Assembly: GCA_944385935.1 (NCBI GenBank)
Contig: CALWZC010000004.1
Span: 1 to 64,000, forward strand
Length of the DNA: 64,000 bases
Reading direction: 5' to 3'
Origin: an uncultured Anaerofilum sp.
GTDB taxonomy: Bacteria; Bacillota; Clostridia; Oscillospirales; Ruminococcaceae
Positions 33,023-43,437 of the stretch are shown here, one piece after another; position 1 is the stretch's first letter; each line of letters opens with the position of its first letter. A model generated the notes under the pieces. It made no database searches. It saw only the letters and a program-made list of their open reading frames with translations, and was not told the DNA's origin. A program made the position numbers and the translations under genes.

Positions 33023-34576
33023 ATGAGACACTTTTCAAAACGAATGGCAGCTTTTGCTATGGCAACAACCATGACAGCCGGATTATTGGCCGGTTGTGGC
33101 GGTGGCAGTGGAAGCAGCAAAAACAATTCTTCCAGTGGTGGTGATAACAAGGATATTACAACCCTCACTTGGTATATGTCCATCAACCCTGTGGCAGCTG
33201 ATACAGACAAGGTTATCCAAAAGCTAAATGAGTACACAAGGGAAAGGATTGGGGTAGAGATTGATTATAAGGTGATTGCAAACCCCGACTACAAAGAAAA
33301 AATGCCCAACCTTATCAATGCTGGAGAGTATTTTGACATCTGCTTTACTTCCAACTGGACTACCGACTATCTGCAATTTGTGGGCAAAGATGCTTTTATG
33401 GATATCACAGAGTTGCTGCCCCAATATGCAAAAGAAACCTATGATTTTATCCCAGGAGCTTTGTGGGATGCAGTTAAGGTAAATGGTTCTATCTATGGCG
33501 TACCCTCCTATAAAGAGATGGGATACCAAGGAGGCATTATCTACAACAGCGATATGGCAGAGGCCTATGGTCTTGACATGAGCACTGTAAAAACCTTTGA
33601 GGATTATACCAAAATATTGGAAACAGTAGCAGAAAAATCCAAAGCGGAGGGCAAAAATGTAATAGGCGTTTCGGGCTTAACCGGTGCATGGTCTATGGCA
33701 GTTCCTTATGAATCCATTACAGGCAATCCCAAACTACCTGCCGCCGCTGCTGTACCCGAATTCAATAACTTCAAAGATGTTGCTTCCCAAGGTGTATTTA
33801 ACCAGTATGCCAGCGAGGAATACATGAACTATTGCCAAACTATACGCCAGTGGAACAAAGCTGGTTATTTAGGTGGCGACCCTGTCAACTATGATAGTGA
33901 TACAGCAAACCGTGACAATGATTTCAACAATGGTGCATTGTTCTCCTATTTCATTCAATATGCTCCTGGTACAGCAGAATCTATGACCGCTTCCAGTGGC
34001 CATGGTGTAGAATTCATTCCTCTGATGAATCCTCTCTTTGAGACCCGCAGCGCAATGGGCGGCTTGTTGGCAATTTCTTCTGCCAGTGAACATCCTGATA
34101 AGGCTCTGGAGTTTATCAACCTGTTGAATACCGACAAATATGTTGGCACATTGATTCGTCATGGTATCGAAGGTCAACACCACAGTGCAGTGGGCGAGAA
34201 CCAAGTAGACAAAACTATGGGCGGAACCTTGACCGATAATGGATACGATTATACCTATGGTTGGCAGTTTGGTACTCCCTTCAACCAAAAATGGGATATT
34301 AGCTACCCTGAAAACATTGAAGAGCTTTTCAAAGAGTACAATGAATCTGCTGTAATTTCTCCCAACAACGGCTTCACCTTTGACGCAGTTCCTGTAGAAA
34401 CACAGGTTGCAGCTTTGACAAACGTTATTTCTGAGTATGCTCCCTCTTTGGAAACTGGTTCTGTTGAACCCAGCGAGTATATTCCCAAATTCTTGGATGC
34501 ACTGAAGGCAAACGGAGCAGAAGCCTTGTTGCAAGAGGCCAACAAGCAGTTGACAGAATTTAAAGCAGGCAACTAA
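33023..34576 (+). CDS. Extracellular solute-binding lipoprotein (LplA type)
   Basis: Substrate-binding protein of the importer, anchored to the outer face of the membrane. The 517-residue product has a lipoprotein signal with LLAGC and lipidated C25. A Gly/Ser linker follows, then a large type-1 SBP fold typical of oligosaccharide binders (LplA/YtcQ group). AAGGAGG precedes the ATG at 33023. Context with fucosidase and fucose genes suggests fucosylated oligosaccharide as ligand. Confidence 0.9.
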   Translation: MRHFSKRMAAFAMATTMTAGLLAGCGGGSGSSKNNSSSGGDNKDITTLTWYMSINPVAADTDKVIQKLNEYTRERIGVEIDYKVIANPDYKEKMPNLINAGEYFDICFTSNWTTDYLQFVGKDAFMDITELLPQYAKETYDFIPGALWDAVKVNGSIYGVPSYKEMGYQGGIIYNSDMAEAYGLDMSTVKTFEDYTKILETVAEKSKAEGKNVIGVSGLTGAWSMAVPYESITGNPKLPAAAAVPEFNNFKDVASQGVFNQYASEEYMNYCQTIRQWNKAGYLGGDPVNYDSDTANRDNDFNNGALFSYFIQYAPGTAESMTASSGHGVEFIPLMNPLFETRSAMGGLLAISSASEHPDKALEFINLLNTDKYVGTLIRHGIEGQHHSAVGENQVDKTMGGTLTDNGYDYTYGWQFGTPFNQKWDISYPENIEELFKEYNESAVISPNNGFTFDAVPVETQVAALTNVISEYAPSLETGSVEPSEYIPKFLDALKANGAEALLQEANKQLTEFKAGN

Positions 34577-34633
34577 AGTTTAAAAAATAAAACTGGTAGG
34601 GAAGCGGCCGTGCCAGTAGATGACAGAAACAGT

Positions 34634-34668
34634 CCGGCAGCATTCCAAAAGGGGTGTTGCCGGTTTTT
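34634..34668 (+). terminator. Partial terminator between the SBP and sulfatase genes
   Basis: CCGGCAGCATTCC and GGGGTGTTGCCGG pair across AAAA, followed by TTTTT. Its position inside the operon suggests attenuation, giving more importer than catabolic enzymes. Confidence 0.65.
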
Positions 34669-34684
34669 GAAATGAGGCAAAAAC

Positions 34685-36142
34685 ATGAGCAAACGACCCA
34701 ATATACTATTTATTTTAACAGATGACCAAGGGGCATGGGCAATGCACTGTTCTGGAAACAGCGATATTCATACCCCTAACCTCGACCGTTTGGCAAAGCA
34801 GGGCACTCGCTTTGAAAATTTTTTCTGTGCTTCTCCTGTGTGCAGCCCTGCCCGTGCTTCCATTCTTACTGGATGTATTCCCTCTCAGCATGGTGTCCAT
34901 GACTGGATTTATAGTGGTAGCTTGGATAAAAAAGCACTGGGAGAAAAAACCTCCCATCCTTATTTTGCTATGGAAGATGTGCCTATCCAATATTTACAAG
35001 ATTTTGTAACATACCCTGACCTTTTGGCAGAAAAGGGCTATACCTGTGCATTATCGGGAAAGTGGCATTTAGGGGATAGTATGCAACCCCAACATGGGTT
35101 TTCCCATTGGTACACCATTGGTAGAGGTGGCTGCTTGTACAATCAGGCAGATGTCATTGAAAACGGAGAACTCCATTTTGAAAATAGATATATCACAGAC
35201 CTAATTACCGAACATGCACTAGACTATTTGGATTCATTTGCAAAACAGGAAAATCCTTTTTACATTAGTGTGCACTATACCGCCCCCCATGACCCATGGG
35301 ACGAAGACCAACACCCAAAGGAATACATTGACCTCTATCGAGAGTGTGAGTTTACCGCAACCCCAGATGAGCCATTGCACCCCAATCTAATTCCTTCTGC
35401 CCCCAGTGGCACAGGGGAGGAGAGAAAGCGACTGTTGCGTGGATATTATGCCGCCATTACGGCTATGGATGCAGGCGTAGGAAAACTATTGGATAAATTG
35501 GAGCAACTGGGCATTGCAAAAGATACACTCGTTATCTTTACCGCAGACAATGGCATGAATATGGGGCATCATGGCATTTGGGGAAAAGGAAACGGAACAT
35601 TTCCATTCAACCTGTTTGATACGTCTGTAAAGGTTCCTTTTATTGCTTGCTGGCCGGGGCACATTCTGCCCAATCGGGTAACCTCAAGTATGTGCAGCCA
35701 TTATGACATCATCCAGACTATCAATGATATTTTGGAATTGGATGCAAAGTTGCCAGACAACTTGCCCGGAAAGAGTTTTGCCTCGGTTTTGCTGGAAGGA
35801 AAAGATGTGGATAACCATGTGGTTATTTTGGATGAATATGGAAACAGCCGAATGATTCGCAACCAAGAGTGGAAATATATCCACCGCTATCCCTATGGCC
35901 CCCATGAGTTGTATCACCTCACCCAAGACCCAGAAGAAAAAAACAATCTGGTAGAAGTAGAAGAATACCAACCCATTCGCCAAACCCTGTTGGACACACT
36001 ACAAAAATGGTATCACACCTATGCAGACCCCGCAGTGGATGGAACCAGAGAGGCTGTAACAGGATTTGGACAGCTTCGCCGTGTGGGAGTGTATTCTGAG
36101 GGAAAAGAAGTGTATTGGCAACTTCCAAAACATAAAAAATAA
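34685..36142 (+). CDS. Sulfatase (formylglycine-dependent), cytoplasmic
   Basis: Type I sulfatase removing sulfate esters from carbohydrates. The 485-residue product starts RPNILFILTDDQG (metal-binding Asp pair) and has the C53-S-P-A-R signature that is converted to formylglycine. GKWHLGD and TADNGMNMGHHG follow. Without a signal peptide it should act in the cytoplasm on imported sulfated sugar. It would need an anaerobic sulfatase-maturating radical SAM enzyme, which is not seen here. GAGG precedes the ATG. Confidence 0.92.
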   Translation: MSKRPNILFILTDDQGAWAMHCSGNSDIHTPNLDRLAKQGTRFENFFCASPVCSPARASILTGCIPSQHGVHDWIYSGSLDKKALGEKTSHPYFAMEDVPIQYLQDFVTYPDLLAEKGYTCALSGKWHLGDSMQPQHGFSHWYTIGRGGCLYNQADVIENGELHFENRYITDLITEHALDYLDSFAKQENPFYISVHYTAPHDPWDEDQHPKEYIDLYRECEFTATPDEPLHPNLIPSAPSGTGEERKRLLRGYYAAITAMDAGVGKLLDKLEQLGIAKDTLVIFTADNGMNMGHHGIWGKGNGTFPFNLFDTSVKVPFIACWPGHILPNRVTSSMCSHYDIIQTINDILELDAKLPDNLPGKSFASVLLEGKDVDNHVVILDEYGNSRMIRNQEWKYIHRYPYGPHELYHLTQDPEEKNNLVEVEEYQPIRQTLLDTLQKWYHTYADPAVDGTREAVTGFGQLRRVGVYSEGKEVYWQLPKHKK

Positions 36143-36161
36143 AAGGAAAGAGGGAACCAAA

Positions 36162-36851
36162 ATGGAAATACAGATGCTAAAAGAACAAATTTGTGATGTA
36201 TGCCACAAAATGTGGCAACTGGGCTGGGTAGCTGCCAACGATGGCAATGTATCGGCAAAACTGGAGGATGGCACCTTTCTTTGCACCCCCACCGGCATGA
36301 GCAAAAGTTTTATCACACCGGAAAAGCTCATCCGCATTGACGGGCAAGGCAATATCTTGGAAGGTTTGGAGGGGCTGCGGCCTTCCAGTGAAATCAAAAT
36401 GCACCTGCGTTGTTACCAAAAACGCCCCGACGTTTTCAGTGTCATTCATGCCCATCCCCCCGGAGCCACCGGTTTTGCCGTTGCTCACAAGGCAATGGAT
36501 ATGTACAACATGATTGAGGATGTAGCTGTTATTGGAAGTGTGCCCCTAACGCCCTATGGAACCCCCAGCACCACCGAGGTACCCGATGCCATTGAACCAT
36601 ATTTAGAAGAACATGATGTTATGTTATTGGAGAACCATGGAGCCTTGGCAGTGGGCAGCGATGTAATTACCGCCTTTTACCGGATGGAAAGCCTAGAACT
36701 ATGGGCAAAAATTACCATCAATGCGGTAATTTTGGGAGGCAGCAAGGACATCAGCCGAGAAAACATCCAAAAGCTCATTGACCTGCGAGGCTATTATCAA
36801 GTAACCGGCAGACACCCGGGCTACAAAAAATTTGATAATGGGTTACGTTAA
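36162..36851 (+). CDS. fucA: Class II aldolase, likely L-fuculose-1-phosphate aldolase
   Basis: Cleaves fuculose-1-phosphate to dihydroxyacetone phosphate and L-lactaldehyde. The 229-residue product has the zinc ligands H96-x-H98 in IHAHPP and a later His in LLENHGALAVG, with the catalytic glutamate E77 in SSEIKMH. GAAAGAGG precedes the ATG at 36162. It sits between the sulfatase and the kinase. No lactaldehyde reductase gene is in this window. Confidence 0.9.
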   Translation: MEIQMLKEQICDVCHKMWQLGWVAANDGNVSAKLEDGTFLCTPTGMSKSFITPEKLIRIDGQGNILEGLEGLRPSSEIKMHLRCYQKRPDVFSVIHAHPPGATGFAVAHKAMDMYNMIEDVAVIGSVPLTPYGTPSTTEVPDAIEPYLEEHDVMLLENHGALAVGSDVITAFYRMESLELWAKITINAVILGGSKDISRENIQKLIDLRGYYQVTGRHPGYKKFDNGLR

Positions 36852-36868
36852 CAAAAAGGAGAACAGCC

Positions 36869-38314
36869 ATGAAACAAGTATTGGCATTCGACTTTGGGGC
36901 ATCCAGCGGACGAGCAATTTTAGCTTGTTACCAAGATGGAAGCCTTACATACAAAGAAGTCCATCGTTTTGAAAATCTTCCCAGAGAAAAGGACGGATAT
37001 TTTCGGTGGGATTTTGCAGACCTAATGGACAATGTGCATATTGGCATGGAAAAAGCAGGTTCCTTTGATAGTGTTGCATTTGACACATGGGGGGTAGATT
37101 TTGGCTTGCTGGATGAAGGGGGGAAGTTGTTGGCAGACCCTATTCATTATCGTGACCCCCATACCACAGGCATGGTAGAACAAGCCTTGCAAAGCATTTC
37201 GGATATACAGTTGTATCAAGGCACTGGAAACCAGATAATGGCCATCAATACGCTATTTCAGCTACTGGCAATCCAAAAAAAGCAACCAACCCTTTGGCAA
37301 AAAGCAAAGCGATTGTTGTTTATGCCCGATTTGTTTGCTTATTTTTTGTGTGGCAATGAAGTGTGCGAAAATACCATTGCCTCCACCAGCCAAATGTGGA
37401 ACCCGCAAACCAAACAGTGGAATGATACTATATTAGAAGCCTTTTCTATTTCAAAAAAGCTGTTTGCTCCTCTGGTGGACAGTGGCAGTATTGTGGGAGA
37501 GTATCAAGGGGCAAAGGTGATTGCCGTTGCTGGGCATGATACCCAGTGTGCAGTAGCTGCAATGCCCTCTTTAAAGGAAGATGTTGCTTTCCTGTCCTGT
37601 GGTACATGGAGCCTATTGGGATGTGAACTAGACCAGCCAATTTTGACACAGCAAAGCAAAGAGCTTGCTTTGTCCAATGAGCAGGGAGCCAACAGCAAAA
37701 TAAATTACCTAAAAAACATCATTGGATTGTGGCTAATTCAAGAAAGCCGCCGCCAGTGGAAACGAGAGGGCAAGGACTATTCTTATGCAGAGCTGGAACA
37801 GCTTGCATTGCAGGCAGAACCATTGTGCAGTTTTATTGACCCTGATGCACCAGAGTTTGCTGTACAAGGGGATATTCCCAGCCGTGTGCAAGATTTTTGC
37901 AACAGGACAGAGCAGCCCATTCCCACAACGGTGGGGGAGATTATGCGCTGTATTTATCAAAGTTTGGCATTAAAATACCGCTTTGCACTGGAACAACTGC
38001 AACAATCCACCGGCAAGGAATTTTCTGCATTGCATATTCTAGGTGGTGGCACAAAGGATGGCTTGCTGTGTCAAATGACCGCTAATGCCATGGGTATTCC
38101 TGTCATTGCTGGTCCTGTGGAGGCCACTGCATTAGGGAATATTTTGATTCAGTTGGTAGCATTGGGCGAATTGCCCAGCATTGCAGAGGGGCGGAAGCTC
38201 CTTGCCAATACAGAACATCTAAAACAATTTGTGCCACAAGAAACCCAACCATGGAACCAAGCCTACGAAACATATAAAACAATTTTAAACAAAACAACAA
38301 AGGAGGAACAATAA
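36869..38314 (+). CDS. FGGY sugar kinase (rhamnulokinase type), likely fuculokinase
   Basis: Phosphorylates L-fuculose in this context. The 481-residue FGGY kinase has the phosphate loop [10 protein letters not shown] near residue 8, [11 protein letters not shown], the [10 protein letters not shown] segment and SCGTWSLLG. By sequence it looks closer to rhamnulokinases than to classical FucK, but its neighbours are fucA and fucI. It ends one base into fucI. Confidence 0.88.
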   Translation: MKQVLAFDFGASSGRAILACYQDGSLTYKEVHRFENLPREKDGYFRWDFADLMDNVHIGMEKAGSFDSVAFDTWGVDFGLLDEGGKLLADPIHYRDPHTTGMVEQALQSISDIQLYQGTGNQIMAINTLFQLLAIQKKQPTLWQKAKRLLFMPDLFAYFLCGNEVCENTIASTSQMWNPQTKQWNDTILEAFSISKKLFAPLVDSGSIVGEYQGAKVIAVAGHDTQCAVAAMPSLKEDVAFLSCGTWSLLGCELDQPILTQQSKELALSNEQGANSKINYLKNIIGLWLIQESRRQWKREGKDYSYAELEQLALQAEPLCSFIDPDAPEFAVQGDIPSRVQDFCNRTEQPIPTTVGEIMRCIYQSLALKYRFALEQLQQSTGKEFSALHILGGGTKDGLLCQMTANAMGIPVIAGPVEATALGNILIQLVALGELPSIAEGRKLLANTEHLKQFVPQETQPWNQAYETYKTILNKTTKEEQ

Positions 38315-40098
38315 TGTTATATCCCAAAATTGGCATTCGTCCTACCATTGACGGCCGCTGGGGCGGTGTTCGTGAAAGTTTGGAAGAGCAGACCATGACC
38401 ATGGCAAAAAATGCAAAGGCATTGATAGAGGAAAATTTACGTTATCCTGATGGGACTCCTGTACAGTGTGTCATTGCAGATTCTACCATCGGTGGGGGAG
38501 CAGAGGCGGCCGCTTGTGCGGATAAATTCACTACCCAAAATGTAGTGGCAACCCTTACTGTTACCCCTTGCTGGTGCTATGGAAGCGAAACCTTTGACAT
38601 GAATCCCCAAACCATCAAAGCGGTATGGGGCTTTAATGGAACCGAGAGGCCCGGTGCTGTGTATCTTGCAGCAGTATTGGCTGCCCATGCACAAAGAGGA
38701 CTGCCCGCCTTTTCCATCTATGGGGAAAATGTACAGGATGCCACAGATACCACTGTACCAGAAGATGTAGCAGAAAAAATTCTCCGCTTTGCCCGTTGCG
38801 CTGTTGCAGTGGGATGGATGAAAAATAAATCTTATGTAAATCTGGGCGGGGTAGCCATGGGTATTGCTGGTAGCTATTGTGATGCAGCAGTATTCCAAAA
38901 ATACTTTGGTATTCGTCCAGAATGGGTGGATATGACCGAAATTATCCGCCGCATTACATTGGAAATTTATGACCATGAGGAATATGAAAAAGCTCTTGCA
39001 TGGGTAAAGGAAAACTGCAAAGAAGGCTTTGACTGCAACGCAACAAAGGAATTGCCAGAGGTTATCACAAAATCCAAGGTAGTTCCTGCCAACAAGGATT
39101 GGGACTTTGTTACCAAAATGACCCTTGTTATCCGTGATATTCTCTATGGAAATCCCAAATTGGCAGAAATGGGGTGGCATGAGGAAGCACTGGGCAAAAA
39201 TGCTGTAGCAGGAGGATTCCAAGGGCAACGGAGCTGGACAGATTGGCTGCCCAATGGAGATTTTACCGAGGCGATTCTAGCTTCTACCTTTGATTGGAAT
39301 GGTGCCAAAATGCCCACGCCCTTTGCTACCGAAAACGATACCCTAAACGGGGTGGCCATGATGCTGGGCACATTGGTTTCCAATACGGCACCATGTTTCC
39401 ATGATGTTCGCACCTATTGGAGCCCAGAAGCCTGCGAGCGAGTAACTGGACACAAGCCGGAAGGTGTGGCAAAGGATGGATTTATCCATCTTATCAATTC
39501 TGGTGCAACGGCATTGGATGGTACTGGGGCAGCAACCAACGAAAAGGGAGAACACCTGATGAAACCCTTCTGGCAGATGAGCCAACAGGATATACAGGCT
39601 TGTTTGTCTGCAACTGACTGGTGTAGAGCCAACTATGAATATTTCCGTGGCGGTGGATTTTCCAGCCATTTCCGTTGTTTAGCAGAAATGCCTGTTACCC
39701 TCCTACGGGTGAACATCGTGGAGGGAATTGGCCCTGTTTTGCAGTTGGCAGAGGGGTGGACAGCCAACCTGCCGGATTCCGTACATACTCCCATTGACCA
39801 ACGAACCGACCGAACATGGCCTACCACTTGGTTTGTACCTCGTCTAACAGGTGAGGGTGCCTTCCGAGATGTATACAGTGTTATGGCAAACTGGGGAGCA
39901 AACCATGGTGTTACTGTCTATGGCCATGTGGGAGCCGACTTGGTAACCTTGGCTTCCATGTTGCGGATTCCTGTATCCCTGCACAACCTTCCAGAGGATA
40001 AGCTATATCGCCCCCATGCTTGGGCAGCATTTGGCACACAAAATGCAGAAGCTGCCGATTTTGCAGCCTGCAAACAGTATGGCCCCTTGTATGGTTAA
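38314..40098 (+). CDS. fucI: L-fucose isomerase
   Basis: Converts L-fucose to L-fuculose in the cytoplasm. The 594-residue length is standard. Visible blocks include [20 protein letters not shown] (split [10 protein letters not shown] and [10 protein letters not shown]), the middle DMTEIIRR, and C-terminal [25 protein letters not shown] precedes the ATG at 38314. Last gene of the importer-catabolic operon; a terminator follows at 40131. Confidence 0.95.
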   Translation: MLYPKIGIRPTIDGRWGGVRESLEEQTMTMAKNAKALIEENLRYPDGTPVQCVIADSTIGGGAEAAACADKFTTQNVVATLTVTPCWCYGSETFDMNPQTIKAVWGFNGTERPGAVYLAAVLAAHAQRGLPAFSIYGENVQDATDTTVPEDVAEKILRFARCAVAVGWMKNKSYVNLGGVAMGIAGSYCDAAVFQKYFGIRPEWVDMTEIIRRITLEIYDHEEYEKALAWVKENCKEGFDCNATKELPEVITKSKVVPANKDWDFVTKMTLVIRDILYGNPKLAEMGWHEEALGKNAVAGGFQGQRSWTDWLPNGDFTEAILASTFDWNGAKMPTPFATENDTLNGVAMMLGTLVSNTAPCFHDVRTYWSPEACERVTGHKPEGVAKDGFIHLINSGATALDGTGAATNEKGEHLMKPFWQMSQQDIQACLSATDWCRANYEYFRGGGFSSHFRCLAEMPVTLLRVNIVEGIGPVLQLAEGWTANLPDSVHTPIDQRTDRTWPTTWFVPRLTGEGAFRDVYSVMANWGANHGVTVYGHVGADLVTLASMLRIPVSLHNLPEDKLYRPHAWAAFGTQNAEAADFAACKQYGPLYG

Positions 40099-40130
40099 TA
40101 AATAGCATTATACAAAAAATGAAAAATAAA

Positions 40131-40174
40131 AACAGCACCAAACCGCTTTTTTGTGGGCTTGGTGCTGTTTTTTT
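40131..40174. terminator. Bidirectional terminator between fucI and rtcB
   Basis: AACAGCACCAA pairs with TTGGTGCTGTT, followed by a T-run on the plus strand and an A-run on the other side. It serves both convergent units. Confidence 0.88.
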
Positions 40175-40185
40175 GATACAAAGAA

Positions 40186-41394
40186 TTACTCTTCATCCCC
40201 AGCTTTAAAGTTATAGATGGGGCGAAGGATTTTAACGACATCTGCTGTTGGGGTAATATTGTCCAAAATATCTTGCATTCCCTTGTATGCCATGGGGCAT
40301 TCATCCAGAGTGCTTTTGCTTACAGAGGTAGTGTAGACATCTGCCATCTGTTTTTTGAATTCCGAAACGGTAAAAGATTGCTTTGCTTGAGCACGGCTCA
40401 TTAGGCGACCAGCCCCATGGGGAGCAGAAAAGTTCCAATCAGGATTGCCTTTTCCCACACATAGCAGACTACCATCCCGCATATTGATGGGGATGAGAAT
40501 TTGCTCACCAGCTTGTGCCGAAACGGCACCTTTCCGAAGAATCATGTTTTTGGTATCAATGTAGTTGTGAATGGTGGTAAATTGTTCCTCAATATGAAGT
40601 TTCATTCCCTTTATCATTTCATCCATAATGGCTTGGCGGTTTAGTGCAGCAAAGTGCTGTACAATCTGCATATCATGGATATAATCTTCAAACAATTTAT
40701 CCGACACATAAGCCAAATGCTTGGGAATGTTGGTTTGCTTTAGATTTTTTATCCGCTTGATTTCCTTTTGAATTTCCTTCTGTTTGCCTTGTTTTTTCAT
40801 TTCGGCAATTAGCTTTGCGATGGAACGTTCATCTGTTCCGTTCAAAGCCTTATATCCTTCCTCTTGGTAATACTTAGCAACTTCCAATCCTAAATGGCGG
40901 CTACCAGAGTGAACCACCAGATAGATATTACCATCGTCGTCTTTGTCCACCTCAATAAAGTGGTTTCCACCTCCCAATGTACCAATGCTTTTTTCTGCTC
41001 GCAAAATGTTTACATGGTCTCCACAGCGTAGCTGTAATAGGTCAACTTCCCTCAAATAGGGATGTGGCTTTTGACGGATGGCAAAGCCAGAAGGGATTTT
41101 TTGGTATATTAACTTATCCAGCTTTTGTAGTTCAATGTGTTTTTCTCGGATGCGGACGGTTTCCATGCCACAACCAATATCTACCCCAACCAAATTGGGG
41201 ACAATCTTGTCTGTAATGGTCATGGTGGTGCCAATGGTACAGCCTGCCCCAGCGTGGACATCGGGCATAAGGCGAATTTGACTGTTACCAGCGAACTCCT
41301 GATTGCATAATTCAACGATTTGTGCAATGGAGGTGCTGTCTACTACATCGGTAAAAACCTTTGCAGTATTGTATTTTCCTTGAATTTCAATCAT
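40186..41394 (-). CDS. rtcB: RNA-splicing ligase RtcB
   Basis: Joins RNA ends carrying 2',3'-cyclic phosphate or 3'-phosphate to 5'-OH, using GTP and manganese. The 402-residue product has the metal and active-site motifs intact: D45 and H47 in DVHAGAG, D72 and C75 in GVDIGCGM, H145 in GGGNHF, H162 in VHSGSR, and the guanylated H326 in HGAGR. AAGGAG precedes the ATG. It follows the DnaI-like gene by 40 bases on the same strand. No archease or RtcA lies beside it. With the tRNA-mimic locus 15 kb away it suggests RNA repair, but the two are separate units. Confidence 0.95.
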   Translation of the reverse strand: MIEIQGKYNTAKVFTDVVDSTSIAQIVELCNQEFAGNSQIRLMPDVHAGAGCTIGTTMTITDKIVPNLVGVDIGCGMETVRIREKHIELQKLDKLIYQKIPSGFAIRQKPHPYLREVDLLQLRCGDHVNILRAEKSIGTLGGGNHFIEVDKDDDGNIYLVVHSGSRHLGLEVAKYYQEEGYKALNGTDERSIAKLIAEMKKQGKQKEIQKEIKRIKNLKQTNIPKHLAYVSDKLFEDYIHDMQIVQHFAALNRQAIMDEMIKGMKLHIEEQFTTIHNYIDTKNMILRKGAVSAQAGEQILIPINMRDGSLLCVGKGNPDWNFSAPHGAGRLMSRAQAKQSFTVSEFKKQMADVYTTSVSKSTLDECPMAYKGMQDILDNITPTADVVKILRPIYNFKAGDEE

Positions 41395-41434
41395 ACAAGT
41401 TCTCCTTATATTTTTAATGTTATGGTTTGTATTC

Positions 41435-42400
41435 TTAGTGTTCCATCAATCGAATATCTTCACCAAAAAATGTGAGCAACTCACAGCTTCCCAGCAAGCG
41501 GCTGGCAGTTTTTTCGGTGTATCGAGCCCTGAGCATATCCTCCTTTAAAATGTTTGTGGTGTAGATGGTGGGGAGCCTTCGCAACATACGGCTGTTTACA
41601 ATGTCATAAAGGAAGCTAACACCATATTGTGTAAGAAATTCGGTGCCTAGGTCATCCAGAATCAAAAGCTCCGCTTCCATGACCATTTTTCGCAAATCGC
41701 TGGTAGGAGAGAATTTCTCCAGCTCCATTTGGTCAAAGAGATTGCGAGAGCTAATATAAATCACATCTGCCCCTCGCTGTATGGCAGTATTGGCAATGGC
41801 CAAAGCCAGATGGGTTTTTCCTAGTCCGGCTGTCCCTGTCATCAAAAGGTTGGGGTTTTTGGTGGTAAAATGCTCGGCATACTTTTTACAATAGGAAAAA
41901 ATTTCTGCCATATGCTTGCGAGGATTGCATTCAAATTCTGGCATATAACGGTTTGGATAATGCTCCAAAGAAAAGGAATCAAAGGTAGAGAGCTCTAAGG
42001 CAGAAATAGAACTAATCTCCTTGCGCCGCAGTTGTCGAACCAAAAGATGAACACAACGGCAGGTCTTGCCTTGATATTCTCCTTTATCCTGACAAAGGTT
42101 GCACTGGAATTGTGGTTGAAAGGACTGAGCAGACCAGCCCTTTTCCTGCAAAAGGGCAGAAAGGTCTTGGTCTAGCTGTTGGAGTTTTTGCTGTAATTCT
42201 TCTCTTTGCTGGGGAGTGCCAAAAATCATACTGCGAGAAAGCTGAGCTCTGCAAGACTGCATTTGTGCCATAAGGGAGGAGAGCTGGGGAACCTCTTGAC
42301 AGGCCTGTTCATACCGCTGTTTGGACAAAACTAACGCTTTTTGTCTGCTACTTTGCACCTGCCGAAATGCAGATTTATAAAGCTCTTCTCTAGTTTGCAT
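41435..42400 (-). CDS. DnaI/DnaC-like helicase loader ATPase
   Basis: AAA+ ATPase that loads the replicative helicase. The 321-residue product has an N-terminal coiled region, a zinc-binding segment (CNLCQDKGEYQGKTCRC, about 97-113), Walker A GTAGLGKTH, Walker B LLILDDLG and the ARYTEKTASRLLG sensor region. GAGGAGG precedes the ATG. It lies three bases after the DnaD-domain gene, the usual primosome pair in Firmicutes. Confidence 0.9.
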   Translation of the reverse strand: MQTREELYKSAFRQVQSSRQKALVLSKQRYEQACQEVPQLSSLMAQMQSCRAQLSRSMIFGTPQQREELQQKLQQLDQDLSALLQEKGWSAQSFQPQFQCNLCQDKGEYQGKTCRCVHLLVRQLRRKEISSISALELSTFDSFSLEHYPNRYMPEFECNPRKHMAEIFSYCKKYAEHFTTKNPNLLMTGTAGLGKTHLALAIANTAIQRGADVIYISSRNLFDQMELEKFSPTSDLRKMVMEAELLILDDLGTEFLTQYGVSFLYDIVNSRMLRRLPTIYTTNILKEDMLRARYTEKTASRLLGSCELLTFFGEDIRLMEH

Positions 42401-42403
42401 GGG

Positions 42404-43321
42404 TTATTCCTCCTCTACCAAAAATTCAAGGGGTTTTTTGCGGCGAGACATTCTATCTGGGCCAGCAGGAAGGGCAGGTGCAGAAGGTTGAATATTGGCT
42501 CCTGTAAGAGCATTGGCTGCTTGTACATCTTTGGGAGTACGCCAACCCTTTGCATACCATTTCTTAAGAATTCCGTTGATATATCGCACATCATTTTTTC
42601 CCTCTGCATAGAGAGTAGCCTCCTGTATCATGGAAATATCATAGTGATATTCCTCGAACCAGCTGGCAATGATAGTTCTTTCGGAGAGAGTAAAAGCCTT
42701 TTTGGGACAGCCTAAAACCTCGGACACCTGTTGCTGAGTTTTCTTTCTCTGTTCCAAAAGGTGTAGGTATCGTTCAGCATCCTCACCAGTAACAATGCCA
42801 GATTCTTTCCAGCGCAACAAAATTCGCTCCACATAACGAATGCTTCGGTGCCCCTCATCCAAAGCGTGAGTAATTCCATATAAAATGGTATCCACAGGTA
42901 TTTTGTCGTTGTGATACAAGCTGATAAGAATATTGGTATCGTTTTGATTGATGACCATACCCAGCAACTTTTGGCACTCATTTACCAAAACGGCCACTTG
43001 AGGGTCAGTGCAACTAATGGCAGCAACCTCGGCACTGGTTAACCTTGGGGGACGAACAGGTGCCTCTGGTTGTGGGCCAGCGGCAGACTGGTCTTTACGC
43101 TCTAAAAGCCCTGCTCCATACCAAAAATCCAGTGCCCGCTGGGCGGAAGCGGTGCTTTTTAGGCGCAGTGCCCGTGTAATTTCTACTGGGTCGGTACTTC
43201 GGGTGGAAAGAATATACAATGCCACACGGGTGAGGTTTTCTTCACCACGGGCAAGCTGATTGAAAACTACTTGTGGAACTGAGATACTCTCTCCACTCCA
43301 CGGAGCAAGTTGATAGGTCAT
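42404..43321 (-). CDS. DnaD-domain primosome protein (DnaB/DnaD-like)
   Basis: Replication initiation or restart protein. The 305-residue product has an N-terminal winged-helix part (about 1-75) and two DnaD/DnaB C-terminal-type domains: KLLGMVINQNDTNILISLYH, and FTLSERTIIASWFEEYHYD followed by YINGILKKW. The ATG at 43321 follows GAGGAA. Together with the adjacent loader it is probably a DnaB-type protein of Firmicutes, not the DnaB helicase. Confidence 0.85.
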   Translation of the reverse strand: MTYQLAPWSGESISVPQVVFNQLARGEENLTRVALYILSTRSTDPVEITRALRLKSTASAQRALDFWYGAGLLERKDQSAAGPQPEAPVRPPRLTSAEVAAISCTDPQVAVLVNECQKLLGMVINQNDTNILISLYHNDKIPVDTILYGITHALDEGHRSIRYVERILLRWKESGIVTGEDAERYLHLLEQRKKTQQQVSEVLGCPKKAFTLSERTIIASWFEEYHYDISMIQEATLYAEGKNDVRYINGILKKWYAKGWRTPKDVQAANALTGANIQPSAPALPAGPDRMSRRKKPLEFLVEEE

Positions 43322-43380
43322 AGAAACATTCCTCAATTTATTCTCAAGTGTGTGGGTATTATACCACAATCCAGCCAAAG

Positions 43381-43421
43381 AAAAAAGACTATTTGGTGCT
43401 GATTGCCAAACAGTCTTTTTT
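43381..43421. terminator. Terminator after the dCMP deaminase gene
   Basis: AAAAAAGACT-A-TTTGG pairs with CCAAA-C-AGTCTTTTTT around a 9-base loop. It lies 17 bases beyond the deaminase stop. Confidence 0.82.
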
Positions 43422-43437
43422 AGGGAAATAATAGGAT

